Positions 36,431 to 46,320 of a stretch of DNA of 50,906 nt are shown here, one piece after another. Position numbers and translations under genes: made by a program. Every line of letters begins with the position of its first letter. The first letter of the stretch is position 1. The DNA comes from Phenylobacterium sp. Root700 (GTDB taxonomy: Bacteria; Pseudomonadota; Alphaproteobacteria; Caulobacterales; Caulobacteraceae), in assembly GCF_001429025.1 (NCBI RefSeq), contig NZ_LMHT01000012.1, forward strand, positions 47,756 through 98,661. Direction: 5' to 3'. The notes beneath the pieces were generated by a model, which saw only the letters and a list, made by a program, of their open reading frames with translations, searched no databases and was not told the origin of the DNA.

Positions 36431-37846
36431 ATGGCGCAGACGCTAGTCCTCGATCCCGACCGGTTCCTTCCGCACGCCCGCGCCGTGCGCAGCGTAGCCC
36501 GGGCGCTGCTCGAGCAAGTCGAGCAATTGCCCATCGTCAGTCCGCACGGCCATGTCGATCCGGCCTGGTTCGCCCATGACGCCCCGTTCGAGGACGCCGT
36601 CAGCGTCTTCCTGTGGCCAGACCACTACGTGCTGCGAATGCTCTACAGCCAGGGCGTCGGACTAGGCGAACTCGGCATCGCCGGCGGCGACAGCCCCGTG
36701 GAACGCGACCGCCGGGCCATCTGGCGATTGTTCGCCGCCAACTACCGGCTGTTTCGAGGAACCCCCTCGCGCCTGTGGCTCGATCACGCCTTCGCCACGG
36801 TGTTCGGCCTGGACCGCCGCTTGGACGCCGACACCGCCGACCACTATTTCGACGTCATCAACCAGGCGCTGGCCACCGCGCCCTTCCGCCCCCGCGCCCT
36901 CTTCGAGCGGTTCGGCATCGAGGTCATCGCCACCACCGAGGGCGCGCTGGACGGTCTCGAGCACCACCGGGCGATCAAGGCCTCGGGGTGGGATGGCCGG
37001 GTCATCACCACCTTCCGGCCCGACGACGTGGTCGATCCCAGCCGCGAGGACTTCGTCACCAATCTCGCGGAGCTGGAAACCCTGACCGGTGAGCAGGTCG
37101 ACCGCTGGGACGGCTACCTCGCCGCCCTCGCCCAGCGGCGCGAATACTTCCGCACGGTCGGCGGTGCCACCGCCACCGACCACGGCCACCCGACCGCCCA
37201 GACCGCCGACCTGACGCCGGCGCAGTGCCAGGCCCTGCTCGGCCGGGTGCGGGCCGGGACGCCCAGCGCCGCCGACGCCGAACTGTTCCGCGCCCAGATG
37301 CTGACGGAAATGGCCAAGATGTCGTGCGCCGACGGCATGACCATGCAGCTGCACCCCGGTTCCTGGCGCAACCACAACCAGCGCCTGTTCGAGCAATACG
37401 GCCGCGACCGGGGCGCCGACATCCCGACGCAAACCGGCTATGTCGCGCAGCTCAAGCCGTTGCTGGATCGCCTGGGCGATCGCTCGGACCTGACCCTGAT
37501 CGCGTTCACCTTGGACGAGAGCGCCTATGCCCGCGAGCTGGCGCCGCTGGCCGGTCACTATCCCTGCCTGCGCCTGGGCCCGGCCTGGTGGTTCCACGAC
37601 AGCCCCGAGGGGATGATGCGGTTCCGGCGCCAGACCACCGAGACCGCCGGCTTCTACAACACCGTGGGATTCAACGACGACACCCGGGCCTTCTTCTCGA
37701 TCCCGGCGCGGCACGACCTGGCGCGGCGCATGGACTGCAGCTTCCTGGCCGAGTTGGTCGCGACCCAACGCCTGGCGATCGACGAGGCCGCCGAGGTCGC
37801 CGTCGACCTGGCCTACAACCTGCCCAAGGCGGCCTACCGGCTGTGA
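36431..37846 (+). CDS. uxaC: Glucuronate (uronate) isomerase
   Basis: This 471-residue enzyme converts D-glucuronate to D-fructuronate (or galacturonate to tagaturonate). The length fits the 470-residue family. The metal-site histidines are His39 and His41 in VSPHGHVDPAWF. The start at ATG 36431 follows GAGGA and gives the typical entry LVLDPDRF-P. It heads a tight operon, and the next gene starts inside its stop codon (GTGA overlap). A GntR-type operator and a TTGACA box precede it. Confidence 0.96.
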   Translation: MAQTLVLDPDRFLPHARAVRSVARALLEQVEQLPIVSPHGHVDPAWFAHDAPFEDAVSVFLWPDHYVLRMLYSQGVGLGELGIAGGDSPVERDRRAIWRLFAANYRLFRGTPSRLWLDHAFATVFGLDRRLDADTADHYFDVINQALATAPFRPRALFERFGIEVIATTEGALDGLEHHRAIKASGWDGRVITTFRPDDVVDPSREDFVTNLAELETLTGEQVDRWDGYLAALAQRREYFRTVGGATATDHGHPTAQTADLTPAQCQALLGRVRAGTPSAADAELFRAQMLTEMAKMSCADGMTMQLHPGSWRNHNQRLFEQYGRDRGADIPTQTGYVAQLKPLLDRLGDRSDLTLIAFTLDESAYARELAPLAGHYPCLRLGPAWWFHDSPEGMMRFRRQTTETAGFYNTVGFNDDTRAFFSIPARHDLARRMDCSFLAELVATQRLAIDEAAEVAVDLAYNLPKAAYRL

Positions 37847-39141
37847 AGCTTTCACTCGCCACGCTCAAGGCGGCTGCGCCGTCCGTCCGCACGCCGACCT
37901 ATGACGTCGCGCGCCTGGGGGCCGGCATGGTGCACCTGGGGGTCGGCGCCTTTCACCGGGCCCATCAGGCGATCTTCACCGACGACGCCATCGAGGCGGC
38001 CGGCGGCGACTGGGGCGTGGTGGGCGTCTCGATGCGCCAGCCCGACGTCGCGAACGCCCTTTCCGCCCAGGACGGCCTCTACACCGTCGAGACCCTGGAC
38101 GAGGCGCCGTCCTACCGGGTGGCCGGCGCGATCCGCGCCACCCTCACCCTTCCCCAAGACCCCGAAGCCGTGCTCGCCGCCATAGCCGATCCGGCCGCCC
38201 ACATCGTCACCCTTACCGTCACCGAGAAGGGCTACTGCCTGGCTGGCGGGACGCTCGACCTCCAGCACCCGGACATCCTCCATGACCTGGCCCATCCCCA
38301 CGCGCCGCGCTCGGCGATCGGGGCGCTGGCCCAAGGACTGGCGGCCAGACAGCGACACGGCGCGCCGATGACCATCATCAGTTGCGACAACATGGTCGAG
38401 AACGGCGCGCGCCTGGGCCGCGCCGTCCACGCCCTGGCCGAGCGACTTGATCCCGGCCTCGCCGCCTGGATCGAAACGAGCATCGCCTTCCCCGAGACCA
38501 TGGTCGATTCCATCGTCCCGGCCACCGACGCCGCCAGCCGGGCGCGGGTCGCGCAGGCGCTGGGCCTCACGGACGAGGCCAGCGTGCAGCGCGAGCCCTA
38601 TGGCCAATGGGTGATCGAGGACCGTTTCGCCGGCCCGCGCCCCGCCTGGGACCAGGTCGGCGCCCAGATCGTCGCCGACGTCGCCCCCCATCGGCGACTG
38701 AAGCTGCATGTGCTCAACGCCACCCACTCGGCCCTGGCCTATCTGGGTCTGGCCCGAGGCCATGAGTTCGTCCACCAGGCGATGGGCGATGCGCAGATCC
38801 AGGCGTTCCTGGAGGATCTGGTCGAGACCGAATTGGCGCCGGGCCTGCCAGGCCTGCCCGTCCGCGACTACTGGGCCAAGACCGCGCGCCGCTTCGCCAA
38901 TCCGATGGTCGATCACCGGCTGGCCCAGATCGCCCAGGACGGCGGCCTGAAGCTGGCCGAGCGGGTCTATCCGGTGATGATCGCCAACGCCCGCGACGGC
39001 CTGCCGATCGCCCGCCTGGGCGCCATCGTCCGGGCGTGGCTTGAGCACATGGGGGCCGGGTCGCCCGGCCTGGACCTGCTGCCGCAAGAAATCCAGCGCG
39101 ATCCGATCTTACGCGCCGCGATCCTCGGAGCCGCCCAATGA
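37843..39141 (+). CDS. uxuB: Fructuronate reductase / mannitol dehydrogenase family
   Basis: This 432-residue NAD-dependent polyol dehydrogenase should reduce D-fructuronate to D-mannonate. Family signatures are GVGAFHRAHQ (about 27-36) and CDNMVENG (about 180-187), with the catalytic-lysine region near YPVMIAN in the C-terminal half. The start is a GTG overlapping the uxaC stop by 4 bp. Mannitol or arabinitol dehydrogenase would also match the family, but the place between uxaC and manD makes fructuronate the likely substrate. The kdgK start overlaps its stop by 4 bp. Confidence 0.93.
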   Translation: MKLSLATLKAAAPSVRTPTYDVARLGAGMVHLGVGAFHRAHQAIFTDDAIEAAGGDWGVVGVSMRQPDVANALSAQDGLYTVETLDEAPSYRVAGAIRATLTLPQDPEAVLAAIADPAAHIVTLTVTEKGYCLAGGTLDLQHPDILHDLAHPHAPRSAIGALAQGLAARQRHGAPMTIISCDNMVENGARLGRAVHALAERLDPGLAAWIETSIAFPETMVDSIVPATDAASRARVAQALGLTDEASVQREPYGQWVIEDRFAGPRPAWDQVGAQIVADVAPHRRLKLHVLNATHSALAYLGLARGHEFVHQAMGDAQIQAFLEDLVETELAPGLPGLPVRDYWAKTARRFANPMVDHRLAQIAQDGGLKLAERVYPVMIANARDGLPIARLGAIVRAWLEHMGAGSPGLDLLPQEIQRDPILRAAILGAAQ

Positions 39142-40070
39142 CCCGCGCGATCTGCATCGGCGAATGCATGGTCGAACTTCGGGAGGCGCAGGACGGCCTC
39201 TATCGACGCGGCTATGCCGGCGACACCTACAACACCGCCGTCTATCTCAAGCGCTCGGCGCCCGACCTCGACGTCCAGTTCGCCACGGCCACCGGCGATG
39301 ACCCGCTGAGCCAGTCGATGCGCGAGGCCTGGCGGGCCGAAGGCGTCGGCGACGACCTCGCCTTCCAGACTCCCGGCAAGCGGCCTGGCCTCTACCTCAT
39401 CGAAACCGACCCCCACGGCGAGCGGCGCTTCCAGTACTGGCGCGGCGAGTCGGCGGCGCGAAACTGGTTGCAGGAGCTGTCGGCGGCCGGAGGGCTGGCG
39501 CGCCTCGCCGGGGCCGATCTCGTCTACCTGTCGGGCATTTCGCTCGCCATCCTGGCGCCGGCCGACCGCGCCCGAGCCTTGGACCTGCTGCACGCCCTGC
39601 GCGGTCAGGTCGGCCTGATCGCCTTCGACCCAAACCTGCGCCCGGCCCTGTGGCCGTCGCTGAGCGTCGCGCGCGAAGTCTTCGAGGAAGCCGTCGGGGT
39701 CGCCGACATCCTGCTGCCCAGCCGCCAGGATCTGGAGCTGCTCTATGACGTGGACGAGCCGGGGCTCCAGATGATGCTTCTGCTGGACCGCGGCGCCCGT
39801 GAGGTCGCGCTGACCGCCGAAGACACCGGCTGCCTGGTCAGGCACGCCGAAACCATGACCCATATCGACGCCATCAAGGTCGAGGCCGTCATCGACACCT
39901 CCGGCGCCGGCGACTCCTTCAACGGCGCCTATCTGGCCGCCCGCCTGCAGGGGCATGGCCCCCTCGCCGCGGCCCGGGCCGGGCTCGCCCTGGCGGCCCA
40001 GGTGGTCGCTCACCCCGGCGCCGTCGTCCCCAAATCCAGCCTTCACTACGGGAATAGCTCGCATGCCTAA
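39138..40070 (+). CDS. kdgK: 2-keto-3-deoxygluconate kinase
   Basis: This 310-residue PfkB-family kinase phosphorylates 2-keto-3-deoxygluconate to KDPG. The ATP-site and catalytic-base signature DTSGAGDSF is present, with Asp259 as base. The N-terminal sugar-binding part has [13 protein letters not shown] (about 25-37), typical of KDG kinases rather than ribokinases. It overlaps uxuB by 4 bp and manD by 8 bp. The KDPG aldolase that would complete the Entner-Doudoroff end is not in the window and is presumably elsewhere. Confidence 0.93.
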   Translation: MTRAICIGECMVELREAQDGLYRRGYAGDTYNTAVYLKRSAPDLDVQFATATGDDPLSQSMREAWRAEGVGDDLAFQTPGKRPGLYLIETDPHGERRFQYWRGESAARNWLQELSAAGGLARLAGADLVYLSGISLAILAPADRARALDLLHALRGQVGLIAFDPNLRPALWPSLSVAREVFEEAVGVADILLPSRQDLELLYDVDEPGLQMMLLLDRGAREVALTAEDTGCLVRHAETMTHIDAIKVEAVIDTSGAGDSFNGAYLAARLQGHGPLAAARAGLALAAQVVAHPGAVVPKSSLHYGNSSHA

Positions 40071-41274
40071 GATCACTGGCGCGAAGGTCATCGTCACCTG
40101 CCCGGGGCGCAACTTCGTCACCCTGAAGATCGAGACCGCCGACGGCGTCCATGGCATCGGCGATGCGACGCTCAACGGCCGCGAACTGTCGGTCGTTTCC
40201 TATCTGAACGACCACGTGATCCCGTGCCTCATCGGCCGGGACGCCCACCAGATCGAGGACATCTGGCAATTCCTCTATCGCGGCGCCTACTGGCGGCGCG
40301 GGCCGGTCACCATGTCGGCCATCGCCGCGGTGGACACCGCCCTGTGGGACATCAAGGCCAAGATCGCCGGCCTGCCGCTCTATCAACTGCTGGGCGGCGC
40401 CAGCCGCACCGGGGTGATGGTCTATGGCCACGCCAATGGCTCAACCGTCGACGAAACCATCGCCGAGGCGCTGCGCTACCAGGCGATGGGTTACAAGGCG
40501 ATCCGGCTGCAATCAGGCGTTCCTGGCCTGCCCAGCACCTATGGCGTCTCGAAGGACAAGCTGTTCTACGAACCGGCCGACGCGGCCCTGCCGACCGAGA
40601 ACGTCTGGTCCAGCGCCAAGTACCTGCCGACCGTTCCCAAGCTGTTCGAGGCCGCGCGCGAGGCCCTCGGCTGGGACATCCACCTGCTGCACGACGCCCA
40701 CCACCGCCTCACGCCCATCGAGGCTGCGCGCCTCGGCAAGGATCTCGAACCCTATCGGCCGTTCTGGATCGAGGACGTCACCCCGGCCGAGAACCAGGCC
40801 TCGTTCCGACTGATCCGCCAGCACACCACCACCCCGCTGGCGGTCGGCGAGGTGTTCAACAGCATCTGGGACGCCAAGCAGCTGATCGACGAGCAGCTGA
40901 TCGACTACATCCGCACGACCATCGTCCATGCCGGCGGGATCAGCCATCTGCGGCGCATCGCCCACCTGGCCGAGATCAACAACGTGCGGACCGGCTTCCA
41001 CGGCGCCACCGACCTCTCGCCGGCCTGCATGGGCGCGGCGCTGCACTTCGACCTCTGGGTGCCGAACTTCGGGATCCAGGAATACATGCGCCACACGCCG
41101 GAGACCGACGAGGTCTTCCCCCACGCCTACACCTTCGCCGACGGCTATCTGCACCCGGGCGAAGCGCCGGGCCATGGCGTCGACATCGATGAGGACCTGG
41201 CGGCCCGCTACCCCTACCGCCCCGCCAGCCTGCCGGTGAACCGGCTGGAGGACGGCTCGATGTACAATTGGTGA
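40063..41274 (+). CDS. manD: D-mannonate dehydratase, enolase superfamily (ManD)
   Basis: This 403-residue enzyme dehydrates D-mannonate to 2-keto-3-deoxygluconate. The metal ligands Asp211, Glu237 and Glu263 and the catalytic Tyr160, Arg148 and His213 all line up with the characterised Novosphingobium ManD, one residue shifted. His313 in [10 protein letters not shown] is also kept. This is the high-activity ManD pattern rather than the gluconate/mannonate side-activity group, and it replaces UxuA of enteric bacteria. The start overlaps kdgK by 8 bp. It is the last gene of the uxaC-uxuB-kdgK-manD operon and converges on the autotransporter gene. Confidence 0.95.
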   Translation: MPKITGAKVIVTCPGRNFVTLKIETADGVHGIGDATLNGRELSVVSYLNDHVIPCLIGRDAHQIEDIWQFLYRGAYWRRGPVTMSAIAAVDTALWDIKAKIAGLPLYQLLGGASRTGVMVYGHANGSTVDETIAEALRYQAMGYKAIRLQSGVPGLPSTYGVSKDKLFYEPADAALPTENVWSSAKYLPTVPKLFEAAREALGWDIHLLHDAHHRLTPIEAARLGKDLEPYRPFWIEDVTPAENQASFRLIRQHTTTPLAVGEVFNSIWDAKQLIDEQLIDYIRTTIVHAGGISHLRRIAHLAEINNVRTGFHGATDLSPACMGAALHFDLWVPNFGIQEYMRHTPETDEVFPHAYTFADGYLHPGEAPGHGVDIDEDLAARYPYRPASLPVNRLEDGSMYNW

Positions 41275-41326
41275 GGGCGGCGGCTCTGCTCCCCAGCCTG
41301 GCAGGTCGGGTGACAGCCCTTTCTGA

Positions 41327-44300
41327 TCAGAATCGCATCCGGAACCCAGCCGAGCCGTTGAAGCCGTAGCTGTCGCCAAAGCCCGACAGGCTGGTGTCCG
41401 CCGCCGCCTCGCCGAACAGCGAGTAGCGGCCGAAGTCGTAGCCGCCGCCCAGGGCCAGGCCGCCCCGCAGCCGCTCGTCGCGCCCGCCGACCGACACGCC
41501 GGCCACCCGCGCCGAGGTCCCGTCGAGGAACTCGTACGAGAGGTTGGCCAGGCCGTAGAGCCGCAGGCTGCGGGTCCGGCCGCCGGCGTCCTGCCAGCTG
41601 CGTCGATGATCCAGGGCCAGGCCGGCCCGCGCCTGCAGGCTCTCGCCCTCGCCGGCCGACACCGCCGTCGCCAGCGGATCGACGAAGGAGTCGAAGTCGG
41701 TGCTGGAATAGGTGATCTGCGCCTGGGGCGTGAGGCTGAGCCCGCCGCCGGCCGCGAACGCCCGGCCCGCCTCCAGGCTCAGGCCATAGCCCTGGCCGCC
41801 GACGCCGTCGGCCCGACGTCCCAGCAGATCCGACGTCAGGTCGCTGTCGAACCAGCTCGCCTGGGCCTGGGCGTCCAGATAGCCGCCGCCGGCCCCGTAC
41901 CAGGTCAGGGTCGCGCCCACGCCATAGGCCTTGGTGTCGATGTCGCCGTCACCGAAGCGCGAGCCGACCTCCGCCGTGCCCTCGCCATAGTGGGCCGTCA
42001 GGCCGCCCACCAGCTGACCGCCGGCCATCGCCTCGCCCAGGGCCCGCTCGACGCCGAACTGCATCTTCCAGCTGTCGACGTCCAGGTCACTCAGGCTGGC
42101 GGAGGCCTTCGGCTCGGCGTGCAGATGCCGGCCCTCCAGCCGCCCCCAGACGCTCGCGCCTTCTTCACCCGACCATTGCCGCTCGCCGGTCCGCTGGCGC
42201 AAGGTTCCCACGCCGCTGAGCGCGTTCAGCACCCGCGGCAGCGCCTCATAGACCGGTACGCCGGGCTGATAGAGCGTGACCTCCGGCGTCGAGGGCGTCA
42301 CCGGCGTGGCCGGCGGCGCCGGTTGCGCGGGCAGGCTCGAACGCAGGCTCCAGCCGCCGTCGTCCTTGGCCAGCACATAGCCGTAGGCGCCGGCGATCAG
42401 CGCCCGCCGCCCCTCGATCACATAGTCGGGGTTGGCCAGGGTGAAGACGCCGTTCGACGCCCCGCCGACCTCGATCACACGGATGCCGGCCACGGTGGCC
42501 GCGCCCACGCCGCCCCGGCGCACGATGCTCACCGCGCTCTCGCCGTGGGTCGCGCCGGTCACGACCAGCCGGTCGGCGGCGGACCTGTCGTCGCCCAGCG
42601 TCGCCTCGATCTCCAGGCCGCCGCCGTCGCCGACATAATCGCCGGCGATGGTCAGGGTTCCGATCGAATGGCCGGGACCAATCAAGCCGCGGTTGGTGGT
42701 CGATCCAACCTGTCCGGTTCCTTCCAGCCGGGTTCCGGCCAGCACCTCAAGCGTTCCGCCCAGGGCGCCGTCGACGGCCAAGGCGCCGGTTCGCACCTCG
42801 GTCCGCCCCGCGAAGGCGGAGCTGTCGGCGATCAGCGTCGTCTTGCCCGCGCCCGCCTGCACGAGCGTTCCCGCGCCCGAGATCACGCCGCTGAACGCGA
42901 CATCGTCCGAGCGCTCGAAGACCAGCGCGCCGCCCACGACCACGTCGCCTAGGATCGAGCCGCTGGTTCCTCCAGCCCCGACGCGCAGGGTCCCGCCGCT
43001 GACCCGCGTGCCCCCGGCATAGGTGTTCTCTCCGGTCAGGGTCAGCGTCCCGCCGTCGGCCTTGTTGAGCCCGCCCGCGCCCGTGACCGCCACGTCCAGG
43101 GTCGCCTGGAACTGCGCGCCGGCGTTCGTGCCGTCGCCGACCCGGATGATGTTCTCTCCGGCGCCCAGGTGCAGCGCATCGCCGGTCAGGCGATAGCCGT
43201 CGGCGGCGAACTGCGCCCCGCTCACCTCGATCGGGCCGCTGGAGCCGTCGAGCCGCACCGTGCCGGCGCTCCCGGCGAAAATCGCGAAGCGTGGGTTGGA
43301 GAAGGCGCCGTTCTGCGCGCCGCTCGCGGTCGTCCAGTTGCCCGACGCCGCGCGCCAGACCCCGTCGCCGCCGCTGACCGCGCCGTCGCCCGCCGCGCCG
43401 GCGTCACCGTCCCAGAACACGAACTCCGGTGGTGGGGGCGGGGGCGTGACGCCGCCGCCGCCTCCTCCACCGCCACCGCCGCCGCCCGGTGCCGGCACGG
43501 CCGAAGCGATCAGGTTCACTTCCTTGGCGATTGAGGTCTGGATCACGCCTGTGAACCCGGTCGGCAGTGTCCCCACGTCCAGCCCGTTATCGGTCAAGAT
43601 CCCGGAGTAGTTGATCAGGCGATAGACGCCCTGCAGGAAGCTGCCGCCGGCGCTCTGCGTGACGTTCAGCGTCCCATCGAGGGTCAGGGCGCCGTTGACC
43701 ACCGCCAGGTCGTTGAGCGCGCCGCCGGGCGTGTCCGCCTGGCCCAATCGGTAGCGCAAGGTCGCGCCCGAGTTGAGGGTGAGGGGGCCGTTGAAGGTCA
43801 GCGTCCCAGGCGTGGTCAGCCCTCCGGGCGCCAGGGTTCCGCTGATGGCGCCGCCACGGGACCTGCTCGTTCCGCCGACGGTCCCGTTGGCGCCGACGAC
43901 CAAGGCCGAACCGCTCCCGGCCATTGAGCCGTTGAACAGCAAGGTCCCGGCCTGGACGTCGGTGACGCCGCTGTAGGTGTTGGCGCCGCTTAGGATCAGC
44001 GTGCCGAGGTCGGTCTTGGTGATGCCGCCGCCCGCGCCGATGAGCCGCGAGTCGATGGTCGTCACATAGTTTTTGCCGTCCGCCGTGCCGTCGCCGACCC
44101 GGAAGGTCCGTCCGGCGCTGGAAAGGGTGATCGTCCCGCCTGTGAGGCGATAGCCGTCCACGGCGAACTGCAGGCCGCCGCTGGTGGTGACCGTGCCGAC
44201 GTTCACCGTCCCTGGCGCGGCGGCGAAGATCAGGAAATCGCCGGGCGTGTAGGTGTTGTTCACCGCGCCGGTGCCGGTGGTCCAGTTGCCGCTGGCGCCC

Positions 44301-46030
44301 GTCCAGGTCCCGCCGCCGCCGTCGACCCGGCTGTTGCCGGAACCGCCGGGAGCGTCGCCGTCCCAGAAGTTGACGGTCAGGCCGCCGGTGTTGACCAGGT
44401 TCACCTGGCCCGGGATCACGGTCTGCACGGTCACGGGCACGCCACCCGGCGTCGTGCCGATGCTCAGGCCCTGGTTGTCCAGCCCGCCGCCATAAGAGGC
44501 GATCCGGTAGAGGCCCGTATCGAACACCCCGCCGGCCGTGAGGGTGACGTTGACCGTCCCGTCCAGGCGCAGGTCCCCGCCGACCTTCACCAGGTCGTTC
44601 ATCGGCCCGCCGACCACGTTCGAATGGCCGAATTCGAAGTCGAGCACCGCGGCCGGGTCCAGGGTCAGGTCCCCGAGGATGGTCAGGGTCCCAGGGCTGT
44701 TGCCGGGCGCCAGCTTGCCGCCGTCCTCGACCAGCACGTCGCCGCCGACCGTCCCCGAGCCGCCCAGCGCGCCGCCGGTCTTCACCGTCGTCAGCCCGGT
44801 GGCCGCCGACTGGTCGCCGTTGATGCGCAACACGCCGCCGTTGACGATCGTGGCGCCGATATAGGTGTTGTCGCCGCTCAGGGTCTGCGTGCCGCCGTCC
44901 AGCGTTAGTCCGCCGGTTCCCTCGATCAGACCGCCGAAGTCATCGCCGGCCGCCGTCAGGGTCAGGGTCCGCGCGCCAAGTCTCACCATGCCGTCCCCGG
45001 CCAGCGACTTGACCTGCGCGTTCGTCGCTCCCGAAATGTCGAACACGCTGTCGCCCTGCACCCGCGAGCCGCCGAGCGCGCCCACGCCATCCAGGGCCAG
45101 GACGCCGGCCTCCACGACCGTGTCGCCGGTGAAGGTGTTGACGCCGCTCAGGGTCAGCGCGCCGTCACCGCGCTTGGTCAGGCCGCCGGCCCCGCCCATC
45201 ACCCCGCTGAACGTCACATCGGCGCCGGCGTCGGAGACCTTGATCGCCCCACCCGCCGCGCCCAGCGTCACGCCACGCGCAGAGGCGGCGAAGCTCGTTC
45301 CGGTGATCTCCAGCTCGCCCCCGCCAAAGGTCAGCGGTCCGGCCGCGTCGCCCAGATTGGCGCCGCTCGCCACCGACAACCGCCCGCCGTTCAGCGCGAT
45401 CCCGCCGGTGAACAGGTTGGCCCCGCTCAGGAACGTCGTGCCCAGGCCTTGGATCGCCAGGCTCCCGGTCCCGGTGATCGGCGTCCCCAGGTAGAAGCTG
45501 TTGCCTGCGTTGATCGCGTTCAGCGTGAGGATGCGGGCGTTGAGATTGAGATTGAAGTCGGCGGTGCGGTTCGTCAGTTGGCGCAGGCTGCCGATGGTGC
45601 TGTCCAGCCGCCATTCCTGGCTCGCGCCGAGCGCCACCTTGTTGAGAATGTTGATCTCGCGATCCACATGACTCTCGATACCGATCCCGGTGGAGCCGGC
45701 CAGGGTCAGCACGCCTTCACCGGCGAGGAGCGAGCGCGCAAACACCGCGCCCGTGTAAGGCGCCTCCACGAGGATTCCGTCGATCGTTTTGTTGGTCCAG
45801 AGCGTCGACGTGCCCGCGACGGCCGCGTTGTAGACGGCCCGGTCGGTCGGGCCGACCAGCAGATTGAATCCGCCATTACCCGAGTTCATGTTCACCCCTG
45901 ACGCGGATGAGGCAAAGTACTTGTCGGCCGCCACGGCTTGGCCCGCTGTCGCCAGCGCGGCGGCGAGGCAGGCGATCGAAGCCCCGGTCAGCAGTCCCTG
46001 CCGCACCGAGCAATTCCATTGGTTACGCAT
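41327..46030 (-). CDS. Large autotransporter with repeat-rich beta-helix passenger (probable adhesin)
   Basis: This 1567-residue type V secreted protein has a signal peptide (about 1-37, ending near AVAADKYF). The passenger is made of PATR-type repeats such as LTLSGVNTFTGDTVVEAG, and the C-terminal beta barrel (about 1290-1567) ends in FRMRF. Two homologous modules, each with FWDGD and ASGNWTT motifs, show an internal duplication. A poly-Gly/poly-Pro hinge (DNA 43425-43495) separates them. No protease or other catalytic motif was found. The start ATG at 46030 follows AAGGAT at 46037-46042. A cyclic-di-GMP-I riboswitch lies in its leader, so it is probably a surface adhesin or biofilm factor tuned by c-di-GMP. 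Confidence 0.93.
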   Translation of the reverse strand: MRNQWNCSVRQGLLTGASIACLAAALATAGQAVAADKYFASSASGVNMNSGNGGFNLLVGPTDRAVYNAAVAGTSTLWTNKTIDGILVEAPYTGAVFARSLLAGEGVLTLAGSTGIGIESHVDREINILNKVALGASQEWRLDSTIGSLRQLTNRTADFNLNLNARILTLNAINAGNSFYLGTPITGTGSLAIQGLGTTFLSGANLFTGGIALNGGRLSVASGANLGDAAGPLTFGGGELEITGTSFAASARGVTLGAAGGAIKVSDAGADVTFSGVMGGAGGLTKRGDGALTLSGVNTFTGDTVVEAGVLALDGVGALGGSRVQGDSVFDISGATNAQVKSLAGDGMVRLGARTLTLTAAGDDFGGLIEGTGGLTLDGGTQTLSGDNTYIGATIVNGGVLRINGDQSAATGLTTVKTGGALGGSGTVGGDVLVEDGGKLAPGNSPGTLTILGDLTLDPAAVLDFEFGHSNVVGGPMNDLVKVGGDLRLDGTVNVTLTAGGVFDTGLYRIASYGGGLDNQGLSIGTTPGGVPVTVQTVIPGQVNLVNTGGLTVNFWDGDAPGGSGNSRVDGGGGTWTGASGNWTTGTGAVNNTYTPGDFLIFAAAPGTVNVGTVTTSGGLQFAVDGYRLTGGTITLSSAGRTFRVGDGTADGKNYVTTIDSRLIGAGGGITKTDLGTLILSGANTYSGVTDVQAGTLLFNGSMAGSGSALVVGANGTVGGTSRSRGGAISGTLAPGGLTTPGTLTFNGPLTLNSGATLRYRLGQADTPGGALNDLAVVNGALTLDGTLNVTQSAGGSFLQGVYRLINYSGILTDNGLDVGTLPTGFTGVIQTSIAKEVNLIASAVPAPGGGGGGGGGGGGVTPPPPPPEFVFWDGDAGAAGDGAVSGGDGVWRAASGNWTTASGAQNGAFSNPRFAIFAGSAGTVRLDGSSGPIEVSGAQFAADGYRLTGDALHLGAGENIIRVGDGTNAGAQFQATLDVAVTGAGGLNKADGGTLTLTGENTYAGGTRVSGGTLRVGAGGTSGSILGDVVVGGALVFERSDDVAFSGVISGAGTLVQAGAGKTTLIADSSAFAGRTEVRTGALAVDGALGGTLEVLAGTRLEGTGQVGSTTNRGLIGPGHSIGTLTIAGDYVGDGGGLEIEATLGDDRSAADRLVVTGATHGESAVSIVRRGGVGAATVAGIRVIEVGGASNGVFTLANPDYVIEGRRALIAGAYGYVLAKDDGGWSLRSSLPAQPAPPATPVTPSTPEVTLYQPGVPVYEALPRVLNALSGVGTLRQRTGERQWSGEEGASVWGRLEGRHLHAEPKASASLSDLDVDSWKMQFGVERALGEAMAGGQLVGGLTAHYGEGTAEVGSRFGDGDIDTKAYGVGATLTWYGAGGGYLDAQAQASWFDSDLTSDLLGRRADGVGGQGYGLSLEAGRAFAAGGGLSLTPQAQITYSSTDFDSFVDPLATAVSAGEGESLQARAGLALDHRRSWQDAGGRTRSLRLYGLANLSYEFLDGTSARVAGVSVGGRDERLRGGLALGGGYDFGRYSLFGEAAADTSLSGFGDSYGFNGSAGFRMRF
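43169..44600 (-). repeat. Duplicated passenger module in the autotransporter
   Basis: Two protein segments (DNA about 44.1-44.6 kb and about 43.2-43.7 kb) share the order DGT-NVT, YRI/L, Q-I-EVNL, FWDGD, ASGNWTT and IFA. This is an ancient internal duplication rather than a recent one, as the DNA has diverged. Boundaries are approximate. Confidence 0.6.
43425..43495 (-). repeat. Trinucleotide GGN/CCN tract encoding poly-Gly then poly-Pro
   Basis: A run of GGC/GGT-type codons is followed by CCN codons, encoding eleven glycines, VT, and six prolines in the passenger of the autotransporter. Units are multiples of three, so slippage would change length without breaking the frame. It probably acts as a flexible linker. 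Confidence 0.75.
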
Positions 46031-46050
46031 ACTCTGATCCTTCGGACGGC

Positions 46051-46068
46051 GGGCGTGCGGACACGCCC
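46051..46068 (-). other. Hairpin next to the autotransporter ribosome site (possible riboswitch expression platform)
   Basis: GGGCGTG (46051-46057) and CACGCCC (46062-46068) form a perfect 7-bp stem with a 4-nt loop. It ends 8 nt before AAGGAT, the putative ribosome site of the autotransporter. It has no U-run, so if it serves the upstream riboswitch it would act on translation rather than termination. Confidence 0.4.
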
Positions 46069-46145
46069 TGAAAACACGGTCGGGCCGGCAGGGAGACGGG
46101 TCGAAATCTGACGATGGACGGCGGCGCGCCTCAACAGCAGGTCCC

Positions 46146-46217
46146 TTCGGTAACCCCGCTACCTCAAGGAGGCCGGAGGCTTTGCGTCCCGTCGTCGCCG
46201 GCGGTTTGCCTTTTCGA
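46146..46217 (-). ncRNA. Cyclic-di-GMP-I (GEMM-I) riboswitch aptamer
   Basis: On the minus strand the conserved GEMM-I elements appear in the right order and spacing. GGCAAACC (46203-46210) is followed by a hairpin with a GCGA GNRA tetraloop and one C-A mismatch. Next come GGGACGCAAAGCC (46178-46190), CCGGCCU, and finally GGUAGC-GGGUUACCGA (46148-46163), whose tetraloop-receptor and P2 parts match the family. The aptamer is on the same strand as the autotransporter and about 115 nt before its start codon. The call rests on pattern recognition of the consensus; no covariance search was run. Confidence 0.9.
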
Positions 46218-46320
46218 GATCGCAAGGACCCCACGCTCACGGCGCGCTGTAAGCGTCGCCTTGCCCGCTTGTCCCACAGTTCTGGTCGGCCGGCTTTCCC
46301 TCAGGTCCCATTTCAATTGA

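Noticed and set aside
37225..37842. N-terminal extension of the uxuB frame inside uxaC
   Set aside because: Family homology begins at the GTG at 37843, which overlaps the uxaC stop in the way the other genes of this operon overlap.
43222..43610. Poly-Pro-rich open frame on the plus strand within the autotransporter gene
   Set aside because: It is the reverse complement of the poly-Gly tract of the autotransporter and has no independent gene features.
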